Assembly (NCBI RefSeq): GCF_000423605.1
Contig: NZ_AUIH01000010.1
Span: forward strand, 1-64,000
Length of the DNA stretch: 64,000 nt
DNA from: Saccharospirillum impatiens DSM 12546
GTDB lineage: Bacteria > Pseudomonadota > Gammaproteobacteria > Pseudomonadales > Natronospirillaceae
Reading direction: 5' to 3'
Under the pieces are notes generated by a model. The model was given only the letters and a program-made list of their open reading frames with translations. It ran no database searches and was not told the origin of the DNA. Made by a program: the position numbers and the translations under genes. This document shows, one piece after another, positions 54,321 through 63,216 of the stretch (position 1 is the stretch's first letter; each line of letters starts with the position of its first letter).

Positions 54321-54728
54321 ATGAAAAGGAAGATCTTAATTTCACTAAATGCTTTATTCTTGGCATTGTCTCTATGGTTGCTTGCAATCAGAGTTCTATT
54401 ACCATTCATCAGCACAGCTCAATCAATCGGTTTCTCCGGTGCACTGAGCCTGTTCGGCGTAAGATCTATGCTGTTTCTCTTCGTTCCATGCTTGTTTGGG
54501 TGGCTGACGATCAGTGTTTTAAAACAACGGTGGTCTATAACGCTTTACTTGGGCAGCTATGCATTACTAGTTGTTGCGGTTTTGATGCTAGGCGGAGGTT
54601 TTATGTCATTTTTCCAGGGAGAGCACTTTGGTGTTGTCTCTGTCATTACACTCCTGGCGTCGCTACTGCTACTGGGGACAGCATGGCTCAATGGTCGCGC
54701 TCTTAAGGCATTTAAGGTGGCAAGCTAG
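54321..54728 (+). CDS. Small four-helix membrane protein (possible orphan immunity)
   Basis: 135 residues, AAAAAGGA before ATG 54321. Four membrane helices (ILISLNALFLALSLWLLAI; SMLFLFVPCLFGWLTIS; LGSYALLVVAVLMLGGG; SVITLLASLLLLGTAWL). It begins 28 bp after the decayed third tip, so it may be the immunity protein of a lost membrane-acting toxin. The family is not recognised, and it could be unrelated. Confidence 0.55.
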   Translation: MKRKILISLNALFLALSLWLLAIRVLLPFISTAQSIGFSGALSLFGVRSMLFLFVPCLFGWLTISVLKQRWSITLYLGSYALLVVAVLMLGGGFMSFFQGEHFGVVSVITLLASLLLLGTAWLNGRALKAFKVAS

Positions 54729-54736
54729 TCGCTTTT

Positions 54737-54772
54737 AATCAGAAACCCCAGCGACTACGGGGGTTTCTGATT
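54737..54772. terminator. Strong hairpin ending the Rhs region
   Basis: AATCAGAAACCCC and GGGGTTTCTGATT pair perfectly over 13 bp around a 10-nt loop. It stands between the membrane protein gene and the convergent binding-protein operon, and its AT-rich stem ends give T-runs on both strands, so it probably works in both directions. Confidence 0.75.
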
Positions 54773-54835
54773 TCAGACTCCAGTGCCAACTCTACGGGCA
54801 GTAGCCGGCACAAAAAGGTCTCCTTAAATTACCGT

Positions 54836-55819
54836 TCAATATCGTGCATCAGGAACCCGCGTTTCCGGGTCTCCATCGGCTGCGGCTTCGAGCATGGGTT
54901 CCAGTGCGTCCAGAGCTGAAGGTATCGAGAGTAAGGAAATTCGCGCAAGCGCGGCGACCACCAGATTGGGCAAGTAAATCTCGCCACCCGATTGCGATGC
55001 CTTCAGGAATGGGTGGGCGGGGTGGTCGAGAGCTTGCAAGGTTTTTTCACTGTTGCCATAGTGAACAAGAACGTCTGCATTGATCACGTCGACTTGTTCG
55101 GGAGAGAGTTCTATATTGAAGTTGTGCTCATCGGTGAGTTCATCGAGTGCGGGCGGGCTTTTAAACCCCATCGACAAGAGAAATGCGGTGCGGGCATCGT
55201 TTCGGGTATAGGCCCAGGGGTTGGCATCCCGAAACCCGCCTACGACCACTGTGAGGTCATGCCATTGCGGGTGCGCCGAGGCGATATCAGCCAGGCGTTG
55301 GTGGATCACGTCAATTTGTTGTTCAGCACTGGCGGCTTCACCTACGGCATAGGCTGCCAGGCGTGCGCGCTCATCCCAGGGGAGGTCATAGTTGCCCTTG
55401 CCCTCAGGTACCGGTACGACCGGCGCAATCAGGCTCAGTTTTTCGTAGTCGTCGGCATCAATCCCGGAGTAGAGTGCGATAATGATGTCCGGGTTGGTTC
55501 CAGCAATGGCTTCAAAGTTCAAATCACCTTCCAATACCAGCGGCTGGCTATTCAGGTAAGGTTCGGCCCAGGGGCCAGCCGTATAATCAAACCCATCCCC
55601 TGGGCGCCATTGACGTACGGTAACGGGCTCTACGCCGACTGCTAAAAGATTACCAATGCCGCCATAATCAATGCTGGCAACCCGTTCTGGTTTCTCGGGA
55701 ATAACGCTGGTGCCAAATTTATGCTCAATGGTGATTGGGAAGTCTTCAGCCTGGGTGGTAATAGGCAGGCTCGATGCTAATACCGTAAGCGCAGGTATGA
55801 AATAGCGCATCAGTTTCAT
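54836..55819 (-). CDS. Periplasmic binding protein, iron-chelate type (1)
   Basis: 327 residues with a Sec signal (IPALTVLASSLPITTQA). Class III (FecB/BtuF/FhuD) layout: ITIEHKFGTSVIPEKPERVASIDYGGIGNLLAVGVEPV, NPDIIIALYSGIDADDYEKLSLIAPVV, long helix and C-terminal lobe. Binds a siderophore or other iron chelate. No lipobox. Second gene of a two-gene Fur-box operon; no permease or ATPase follows in the window. Confidence 0.88.
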   Translation of the reverse strand: MKLMRYFIPALTVLASSLPITTQAEDFPITIEHKFGTSVIPEKPERVASIDYGGIGNLLAVGVEPVTVRQWRPGDGFDYTAGPWAEPYLNSQPLVLEGDLNFEAIAGTNPDIIIALYSGIDADDYEKLSLIAPVVPVPEGKGNYDLPWDERARLAAYAVGEAASAEQQIDVIHQRLADIASAHPQWHDLTVVVGGFRDANPWAYTRNDARTAFLLSMGFKSPPALDELTDEHNFNIELSPEQVDVINADVLVHYGNSEKTLQALDHPAHPFLKASQSGGEIYLPNLVVAALARISLLSIPSALDALEPMLEAAADGDPETRVPDARY

Positions 55820-55831
55820 GAGTCGTGCTTC

Positions 55832-56782
55832 CTATTGTTCAAAGGGTGTGAAATTGCGGCCACCAATGTGTGTCGTTAACAGTTGAATGTTCAGTTCCAG
55901 CGAGGCAAAAGAAGACGAGTAGACAAAGGTTCGTGGCAGTGCGATGTACTGGTTGTTGCGACAGGCCTGCAGAATGTCGCACCAGCCGGGTAACACATCG
56001 GCCATTCGTTCGCGTGCATTCTGTGGCAAGTCGCCGGCAGAAATCCGATACGTATCGAAAACAAAGTCGCCGTCAAATTGTGGCAGGGATTCAGCACTGA
56101 ATTCGGCGGAGTCATCAATAGCGGCAACCGCTTCAGGTTGGTTGAAACCCATATCACTGATCACCTGGCCGAGTGCCCCGTACGATTCATACACCGTCAG
56201 TTTGCCGTCGTAAGCTTGTATGACGGATACCTGAATGTCGGACGCATTGGGGATGATGGCTCTGGCTTCGGCCAGCCGATTCTGATAACGGGCAAGGCGG
56301 TTGTTGTATTCATCCAATACTCCAGCAACATCGGCAAGGTCGCGAATGAAGTCGAGAACCGGTTGGTCTGAATCGATCACCACCGTGGGCGCAATTTTCC
56401 TCATCTGATCAAGTGTGGCCGCATCGTGGTAGGTGAAGGCGACCAGCAAGTCGGGGTTCAGCGATACGATCTTTTTCAGGTCCAGTTCAGAATAGGTACC
56501 CACGAATTCGATTGGACTGTTGGTAAAGTCAACACCCAGCAAGTCTTTTACGCCGCGCAGATAGTGGCTGCCGTCCGCCGCAATTCGGCCGCTGCTACCC
56601 ACCAATGGGGCGCCTAGCTCGATCAGGGGCATGGCCAGCACGTGATCATTGAGGGCGACAATGCGTTGCGGGTCGACGGGGATGTTCAGGCTATCGCCCA
56701 GGCCATCAGTAAAGCTTCTTGTTTCCGCGGCGAATGTTGCCATGGGAACCAATAACATCAGAATACTCAGGCATCGCTTCAT
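55832..56782 (-). CDS. Periplasmic binding protein, iron-chelate type (2)
   Basis: 316 residues from ATG 56782 (MKRCLSILMLLVPMATFA signal). Class III fold with RSFTDGLGDSLNIPVDPQRIVALNDHVLAMPLIELG, NPDLLVAFTYHDAATLDQMRKIAPTVV and a helical C-terminal lobe. Its stop is 12 bp from the start of the second binding protein. A Fur box lies 70 bp upstream, so iron starvation should turn it on. Confidence 0.88.
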   Translation of the reverse strand: MKRCLSILMLLVPMATFAAETRSFTDGLGDSLNIPVDPQRIVALNDHVLAMPLIELGAPLVGSSGRIAADGSHYLRGVKDLLGVDFTNSPIEFVGTYSELDLKKIVSLNPDLLVAFTYHDAATLDQMRKIAPTVVIDSDQPVLDFIRDLADVAGVLDEYNNRLARYQNRLAEARAIIPNASDIQVSVIQAYDGKLTVYESYGALGQVISDMGFNQPEAVAAIDDSAEFSAESLPQFDGDFVFDTYRISAGDLPQNARERMADVLPGWCDILQACRNNQYIALPRTFVYSSSFASLELNIQLLTTHIGGRNFTPFEQ

Positions 56783-57175
56783 GCAGTCTCTCCGAAACAA
56801 TCGGCCCGGCTTGATCCGGACCAGGTCAGATTGGAGTTCGGTTAGCCTATTGATAATAATTACTATTATCAAATGCATTGGTTTTTCAAATGGGTTTTCC
56901 TCCGACGCCGGTTGGCAAGGCTGTTGGTCTAACTTCAGTTGGGTGCGTCTGAATTCACATCGTCGCCTTTACTGTGAAGCCGAACTCAAGGCTGCTATCT
57001 ACTTTTCTGAGCGCCAGCGTATTCAGTCGAATTGACGGTTGCCTACCCAATGTTCATCGCAATACTGGCTATTCACTTTGTTGCGACAGCAATTCCCTAC
57101 ATAAAGTGTGGGGTTTAGCACACTTATTGATCAGCGGTTGGGGGATAATGACGTCAGTCTTTCCGGGGTTCGAGT
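56783..57175. other. Divergent region upstream of the binding proteins and the DUF1588 gene
   Basis: 393 bp without a convincing gene. It holds the Fur box at 56852-56870. The right half shows no clear promoter for the lipoprotein gene at 57176. Confidence 0.35.
56852..56870. promoter_or_regulatory. Fur box
   Basis: GATAATAATTACTATTATC is a near-perfect 19-bp inverted repeat with the ATAAT/ATTAT halves of a Fur box, and the flanking T and A extend the symmetry. It lies 70 bp before the start of the first binding-protein gene. It might also influence the divergent gene at 57176, 300 bp away. Confidence 0.85.
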
Positions 57176-59710
57176 ATGCGTTTTTTTCTCATTTTGGCGA
57201 TCGCTGTGGCTACGCTGGCTGGGTGCAGTCAGGGGTTTGAACCTGTCCGGGATAAACCGGACCCTCTGGCCTCGGCAAAGGTCAATTGCACTCAGACGGA
57301 TTCAGCTTTTTTCGAGAAGTCAGTCTGGCCCGTACTCACTCAATGCACGGCCTGCCATCAAACGGGTGGTTCGGCACCAGCACAGGGAGCGCGACTGGTA
57401 CTCGATCCGGTCAGTTCTACGAACAGTTTGGCGGCGGTACGGGACTATGTCGCTCTGGCGGGTGACCGTCTGGTGCATAAACCGACGGAATACCAAATGA
57501 ACCACGGCGGTGGTGGCTTTTTCGATGCCGACAGTGACGACGCCTTGGTGCTGGCCGAGGCCGTGCTTCGGTTTGGGGCTAACGCACCCCAGTGCTCCGG
57601 CGATGAAACGGTAGAAAGCCGCGAGTCGGGGTATGACGATGTTAATCTGATCAACCGGGCGCGAACCTTGCGCAAAGCCTCATTGCTGCTGGCCGGCGAA
57701 CTGCCGGGTTTGGCGGCCGCAGATGCGGTGCGGGCAGACGACACAGCGCTGCGTTCTGCCTTGCGTGAATTGATGGCCGGCCCGGTGTTTGAAGCCTGGT
57801 TGAAAACCAGTGCGAACGATCATTTGCTGACCCGCAAATACCTCACCGGGATGACCGAGGCACAAGAGGCGCTGGGTGGTACTTACTACGAGGGCTTGTA
57901 CGACCGGACATCGGTGGCATTTGAGGCGTCGGATCAGGCGCGACTGGCCTGTGAGTCTTCAGGAGACCCCAGCTCAGCGGAATGTGTTGAGGCGAACGCA
58001 CTGCAGCAAACGGCGGGCGTCATATTCCGGGAAACTCAGCGGGCCATTGCTGAAGAACCGCTGGAGCTGATTCGCCACGTAGTCACTACTGATCGCCCCT
58101 ATTCCGACGTCTTAACGGCCGATTACCGGATGATGAACCCATTCACGTATGAGGTTCTGGACGGTGAAACCTGGGTCGCGCCCTACGATGCCATGGACCC
58201 GGACGACTGGCGGCCTGGCCAGGTTCGTCGCTATCGGGTCGACTGGGGGGTGTCGCTGGCTGCCCGAACCGGCCGGAACACCTTGCCCAGTGCTGGCATT
58301 CTCAGTTCGCCGGTGTTCCAGCTTCGCTTTCCCTCGACCGAAACCAATCGCAACCGGGCAAGGGCGCGCTGGACTTACAATTTCTTTTTGGGTGTCGACA
58401 TTGAACGCCTGGCCGTGCGCGCCATGGACCCGGAAGAGCTGCAAAGCGTGACCAATCCGGGCGCGCCCGGCAGCAGCTGTTTCGGGTGTCATTCGATCAT
58501 GGATCCGGTCGCCGGGGCCTTCCAGAATTGGGGCAACAACGGCCATTATCTCGACCGGCGCGGTTACGACGCACTGCCCCAGACCTACGTTGATTCCGAA
58601 GACTATGTCGAGGGTGATCGCTGGTATCGCGGTCAACTGGCACCGGGGTTCGGCACTGAAGCCCTGCCGACCCTGTCACCCTACGGCCCTGCCAACGGTC
58701 ATGACGATGGCCTCACCTGGCTGGCCGAACGCATCGTCGCCGACCCCCGGTTTGCTGAGGGTACCGTGAAGTTCTGGTTTCAGGGGGTGTTTGGGCGTGA
58801 TCCGTTGCTGCAACCACTGGCGACCGGCGACGCCGATTACGACGACCGGCGAGTCGCCTGGCAAGCGGAGCAAGCCCTGATGTCTGATTGGGCACAAAGC
58901 TTCCGTCATTCCGATTACGATTTAAAAGTCCTATTGGTCGAGATGATGATGTCGCCGTTGTTTAGGGCCGAGACGTTCTCAACGTTGGATGCCGGTCGTC
59001 AGGCCGCGCTGAATACTCTGGGCGTAGGCCGCTTGCTCACACCGGAACAACTGGATCGAAAGTTCACAGCCACCACCGGTTATTCCTGGAAGCTCGACTG
59101 GCAGAATGACCCCCAGTTGCTGGAAAACTACTACCTGTTTTACGGCGGTATCGATTCCGATGGCATCACCGAGCGGCCTGCTGAACTGAACAGCCTGATG
59201 ACGTCGGTTTCAATGCGGTTAGCCAACGAAATGGCCTGCTCTATTGTATTGAATGAGTTCTGGCCGGGGGTGTCGCCAACGTTGTTCAGCGGCGTCACCA
59301 TCACCACCGACCCGGGAACAGAGGCCGGGGAAGCCGCGGTTAGAGACACGCTGCGATCCCTGATATGGCGGCTCTGGGGGGTAACCGACGACGCGGAAAT
59401 TGATGCAGCCTGGTCGTTATATAAAGCGCTGTATGACCAGCGCATGGGCTGGGATGAACCGCAGAATTACCTGGAATGGACAGCGCTCTGGAACGACGCA
59501 GCTCCGGCAGAGGAAGAGTACTGCGGTATACGCGATCTTAACCCGGATGACAGCGTTGCCATTGCCGTTGATTGGTCAAACGTCGACTGGTCGACTCCGC
59601 AGACTGCCCGGGAAAGTCTGGGCAGCTACTACAACCCCGAGCAGACACTGCGCCCCTGGGTGGGTGTGCTGATTTATCTGCTTACCGACATTCAGTTTCT
59701 GACGGAGTAA
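57176..59710 (+). CDS. DUF1588/DUF1592-type lipoprotein with two CxxCH motifs
   Basis: 844 residues. A lipobox (VATLAGCSQ) marks a lipoprotein. A cytochrome-like CTACHQTGG near residue 60 and CFGCHSIMDPVAGAFQNWG near 435 are heme-type motifs; the second is the DUF1588 signature. The rest has the long helical layout of the planctomycete-type DUF1592/1588 proteins. Electron transfer or oxidation at the outer membrane is inferred from the motifs. It is followed after 4 bp by a Tat-exported partner. Confidence 0.75.
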   Translation: MRFFLILAIAVATLAGCSQGFEPVRDKPDPLASAKVNCTQTDSAFFEKSVWPVLTQCTACHQTGGSAPAQGARLVLDPVSSTNSLAAVRDYVALAGDRLVHKPTEYQMNHGGGGFFDADSDDALVLAEAVLRFGANAPQCSGDETVESRESGYDDVNLINRARTLRKASLLLAGELPGLAAADAVRADDTALRSALRELMAGPVFEAWLKTSANDHLLTRKYLTGMTEAQEALGGTYYEGLYDRTSVAFEASDQARLACESSGDPSSAECVEANALQQTAGVIFRETQRAIAEEPLELIRHVVTTDRPYSDVLTADYRMMNPFTYEVLDGETWVAPYDAMDPDDWRPGQVRRYRVDWGVSLAARTGRNTLPSAGILSSPVFQLRFPSTETNRNRARARWTYNFFLGVDIERLAVRAMDPEELQSVTNPGAPGSSCFGCHSIMDPVAGAFQNWGNNGHYLDRRGYDALPQTYVDSEDYVEGDRWYRGQLAPGFGTEALPTLSPYGPANGHDDGLTWLAERIVADPRFAEGTVKFWFQGVFGRDPLLQPLATGDADYDDRRVAWQAEQALMSDWAQSFRHSDYDLKVLLVEMMMSPLFRAETFSTLDAGRQAALNTLGVGRLLTPEQLDRKFTATTGYSWKLDWQNDPQLLENYYLFYGGIDSDGITERPAELNSLMTSVSMRLANEMACSIVLNEFWPGVSPTLFSGVTITTDPGTEAGEAAVRDTLRSLIWRLWGVTDDAEIDAAWSLYKALYDQRMGWDEPQNYLEWTALWNDAAPAEEEYCGIRDLNPDDSVAIAVDWSNVDWSTPQTARESLGSYYNPEQTLRPWVGVLIYLLTDIQFLTE

Positions 59711-59714
59711 GGCC

Positions 59715-61046
59715 ATGCATCGCCGCGACCTTTTGAAAGCCATGATCGCCGCCGGCCTGCTGCCCATGGCGACCGGCTTTGGCCGCCGGGCTCTAGCCGA
59801 AACCACCCGCTATGAAGGGCCGATTCATTTTACCGTATTTGCCGAAGGTGGCTGGGACGTGACCAGCCTGTGTGACCCCAAGGGCGGTACCCGCGTGGAT
59901 CCCAATACCGGCAACACGGTCTGGATCAATCACTGGGCAGAGCAGGGCGGTTCTGTGCAAACGACCGCCAGCGGGCTCGATTACGCGCCCTTCGCTGACA
60001 ACGCCCGGCTGTTCGATACCCTGGGCGAGCGGATGATGGTCATAAACGGCATCGATGCTCAAACCAATGCCCACAGTGCTGGCGTGCGCCATACTTTCAG
60101 CGGCCGCTTTGCCGACGGTTATCCGGCGGTGACCGCATTGGCGGCCACCCAGCATGGTCAGGGCTTGCCCCTGGCGTTTCTGAGTAATGGTGGCTATCGG
60201 GAAACGGCAGGGCTGACTCAGTTCACCCTGATGCAAGACCCGAACGCCCTGCGCGACCTGATCGACCCAAACCGGTTCCACCCCACCTGGATCGATACCC
60301 AATTCCACCGGACCGACAGTCTGGCGTTGATTGAACAGGCGCGCCAGGCGCGGCTCGATCGTCTTCAGGCCCGCACCGCGCTGACGCGTCGCCTGACCCA
60401 GGCGGCCCACTTTCTGGAAAGCAGCCGGGCTGGCCGGGACCAGCTCGCTGCGCTGAATGAATTCATGCCCGATGAACTCGCACCGGTGACCGACGCCGAC
60501 GGTAACTGGCACCCTCTGTTACGCCAAATTCAGCTAGCGCTGGTATCGGCAGCCGCTGGTCTGACGGTATCGGCCGATCTGGTGCAGTGGGGTTTTGATA
60601 CCCACGCGACTCACGATACCGATCAGGGCCGGGCGCTGACGCAACTGTCAGATGGTCTGATCTATCTGTGGGAGGAAGCGGCGCGTATGGATCAGCAGTA
60701 TGGGACCAACCTGGTTGGCAGGCTGCGCCTCGTTGTGGCGTCTGATTTTGGGCGTACACCCTGGTACAACGATGGCGAAGGTAAGGATCACTGGCCACTG
60801 GGCAGCGCCATTTTGATGCGCGACGGTGGGTTTGCGACGAATACGGTGGGCGGCACAACGGGGTCGTTTGAATCGCTCGGTGTCAACAGTGACCTGTCGT
60901 TGAACCCGGACCCGAACGACAGCAGTGCCTCGATCATTCTGCCAGCTCACTTGCAACAGTTGTTGCGTTACTGGGCTGGCGCAGAAGAAGTCGGTTCGGA
61001 CTTCCCACTGGAGACGGGCACGCTGGATCTTCGATCTTTAGTGTGA
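59715..61046 (+). CDS. DUF1501-like Tat-exported protein
   Basis: 443 residues with a twin-arginine signal (RRDLLKAMIAAGLLPMATGFGRRALA). The body follows the DUF1501/sulfatase-like pattern: RMMVINGIDAQTNAHSAGVRHTFSGR, VQWGFDTHATHDTDQGRALTQL, VVASDFGRTPWYNDGEGKDHWPLG. In known genomes DUF1501 and DUF1588/1592 proteins are paired, as here. The Tat route suggests folding or cofactor loading in the cytosol. Function unknown. Confidence 0.82.
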   Translation: MHRRDLLKAMIAAGLLPMATGFGRRALAETTRYEGPIHFTVFAEGGWDVTSLCDPKGGTRVDPNTGNTVWINHWAEQGGSVQTTASGLDYAPFADNARLFDTLGERMMVINGIDAQTNAHSAGVRHTFSGRFADGYPAVTALAATQHGQGLPLAFLSNGGYRETAGLTQFTLMQDPNALRDLIDPNRFHPTWIDTQFHRTDSLALIEQARQARLDRLQARTALTRRLTQAAHFLESSRAGRDQLAALNEFMPDELAPVTDADGNWHPLLRQIQLALVSAAAGLTVSADLVQWGFDTHATHDTDQGRALTQLSDGLIYLWEEAARMDQQYGTNLVGRLRLVVASDFGRTPWYNDGEGKDHWPLGSAILMRDGGFATNTVGGTTGSFESLGVNSDLSLNPDPNDSSASIILPAHLQQLLRYWAGAEEVGSDFPLETGTLDLRSLV

Positions 61047-61202
61047 GCCTGTTTAATGGAACACGTTACTGAAGCCAGGTTTATTGACCTGACCGGTGCA
61101 TTCCTTCGACGGATATGTATTAGACTGTGCTTAACTAATCGATAAAGTGATCGTGGTAATGATGAACGATCACCAAGAGCCCGCTGGATAGGAGCCTATC
61201 AG

Positions 61203-62984
61203 TTGTCAACGGTGCATTACCAAACGTCCGGGCCGGATCTTGAGCCCAATCGAGTCATTCATACCCGGGAAGAACTGGGTGCTTTCAATCTGCTGCGTCA
61301 CGGTGATTTTAGCCATCATCACCTGGGGGATGTGCTGGTTACAGCGGGCGTGATCAGTCGCGTGCAGCTGGCCAGCGCCTTGGCCGAGCAGCTGCAGCAT
61401 CCGGGCGAACGGCTCGGCGCCATTCTCAGCAACAAGGGCTGGGTTCGCCCCATCGATATTGTGTCGGCGCTGGCGCAGTTACTGGTTCTGCCTCAGGTCA
61501 ACCTGGAAACATTTGATATAGACCCGGCCGTAATCAGCCGGGTTCCTGCCCAATTTGCTCGTGATCATGCTGTTATTCCGCTGCTTGAAGATGAAGATCA
61601 CTTCTACCTGGCAGCCAGTGACCCGACCAATGTTGAGCTGATTGATCTGTTGCGTTTTAGAGTCGGTAAGACGGTCGAACTGGCCATTGCTACAGAAGAC
61701 GCCATTCATACGGCCATCAGTGAACACTACGATCAAAACGAAGAAAAAGAGGCGTTGGCAGAGCTGCCTGCCGAGGGACAGACACACGGGGCTGGGCCTC
61801 ACAAACACAATGTATCCGCGAAAAACCGCGAAAAAGACGGTCCTATTATCCAACTGGTGCAGAACCTCCTTTCGGATGCTATGACCCGGCGCGCCTCGGA
61901 CATTCATCTTCGGCCCCGCGAAGATCGTCTGGATTTGCTGTATCGCATCGACGGTACGCTAACGACCATCCGCAGCCTGAATAAACGCTTGATGCCGCGC
62001 CTGGTGAGTCACATCAAGGTGTTGGGTAACATGAACATTGCCGAGCATCGACTGCCTCAGGATGGTCGGTACCGAACCACGCAGCACGGGAAAACCATCG
62101 ACCTGCGATTGTCGGTCATACCGTCCATTCGCGGCGAGAGTGTGGTGATTCGGTTGCTCGATACCAGTTTTGCACTCAAAGACCTGGGATCTCTGGGCTA
62201 CTCGGCTAACGATGAAAGCCGGCTGCATCATGTGCTGAGCAGAAATCAGGGCATGTTCCTGGTGACTGGACCGACCGGTTCTGGCAAGTCGACCACTCTG
62301 TATACCGCATTGACCGAGTTGATGCGCACCCGTCGGAATATCATCACCGTCGAGGACCCGGTGGAATATCACCTCGATGGCCTGACCCAGATTCAAACCA
62401 AAGCCGAGATTGGTTACACCTTTGCCCGGGCGTTGCGCCATATCCTTCGTCACGACCCGGACATCATTATGGTGGGTGAAATGCGCGATCAGGAAACGGC
62501 CAAAATGGCTGTTGAAAGCTCGCTGACCGGTCATTTGGTGTTGAGTACGCTGCATACCAACAGTGCCACCACAACACTGACTCGTCTGTTGGAAATAGGC
62601 GTCGAACCCTACCTGGTCAACGCGGCGCTATTGGGGGTCTTGGCACAGCGGCTGGTGCGCAAGAATTGCCAGGAGTGCAAAGAGCCGGAATCGGTGTCTG
62701 ATGAGGTTCGTTCACTGCTGGGTGCAGATCCGCGGGAAGTTTTTTACAAAGGGCGGGGGTGTGATCATTGCCACCATACGGGTGTGAAAGGTCGCGCGGC
62801 TGTTTATGAATTATTGACGGTTTCTGCCGCTTTGCGCGCGCTCATTCAACCCGGTGTCTCGGCCCAGGCACTGGAAGAACAAGCCATATTGGACGGTATG
62901 ATTCCGCTGACCCGGCATGCGCTGATGCTGGCCCGCAAAGGGGTTATTCCATTGTCTGAAGTTTATGCCGTCCGTTTGGATTGA
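61203..62984 (+). CDS. GspE/PilB-family secretion ATPase with tandem MshEN motifs
   Basis: 593 residues from TTG 61203, with GGATAGGAG upstream. Two consecutive MshEN motifs at about 37-105 (LGDVLVTAGVISRVQLASAL, RLGAILSNKGWVRPIDIVSAL) predict c-di-GMP binding. Walker A GPTGSGKST, the Asp-box region ITVEDPVEYHLDG, Walker B/His motifs IIMVGEMRDQETAKMA and STLHTNSA, and a tetracysteine zinc site (CQEC, CDHC). It powers type II secretion or type IV pilus/MSHA-like assembly. No pilin, GspF or secretin gene lies beside it, so the system it serves is not visible. Confidence 0.9.
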   Translation: MSTVHYQTSGPDLEPNRVIHTREELGAFNLLRHGDFSHHHLGDVLVTAGVISRVQLASALAEQLQHPGERLGAILSNKGWVRPIDIVSALAQLLVLPQVNLETFDIDPAVISRVPAQFARDHAVIPLLEDEDHFYLAASDPTNVELIDLLRFRVGKTVELAIATEDAIHTAISEHYDQNEEKEALAELPAEGQTHGAGPHKHNVSAKNREKDGPIIQLVQNLLSDAMTRRASDIHLRPREDRLDLLYRIDGTLTTIRSLNKRLMPRLVSHIKVLGNMNIAEHRLPQDGRYRTTQHGKTIDLRLSVIPSIRGESVVIRLLDTSFALKDLGSLGYSANDESRLHHVLSRNQGMFLVTGPTGSGKSTTLYTALTELMRTRRNIITVEDPVEYHLDGLTQIQTKAEIGYTFARALRHILRHDPDIIMVGEMRDQETAKMAVESSLTGHLVLSTLHTNSATTTLTRLLEIGVEPYLVNAALLGVLAQRLVRKNCQECKEPESVSDEVRSLLGADPREVFYKGRGCDHCHHTGVKGRAAVYELLTVSAALRALIQPGVSAQALEEQAILDGMIPLTRHALMLARKGVIPLSEVYAVRLD

Positions 62985-63216
62985 CATGTGTGGTTCAGTA
63001 ACGGAACGGGCGTTGGTCGCCAGTTTTTGGCCGGGTTGGGGTCGGCATAGCACTGCACGCATGCAGAGCCATTCATGCTGGCCGTCATGCCGTCATTCTT
63101 GAATACAATTCAAAAACCCCCATCATTTAGGGATTCAACGCTTCATTCATCATCCGCATACGCTAGGCTGTTGTCTGAATGAACCCGCCTTGTTCGGGCT
63201 CAATAGGGAGTGATGC

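Noticed and set aside
56900..57060. Gene remnant between the Fur box and the DUF1588 gene
   Set aside because: Short reading frames (EAELKAAIYFSERQR) have no recognisable relative and no start signal.
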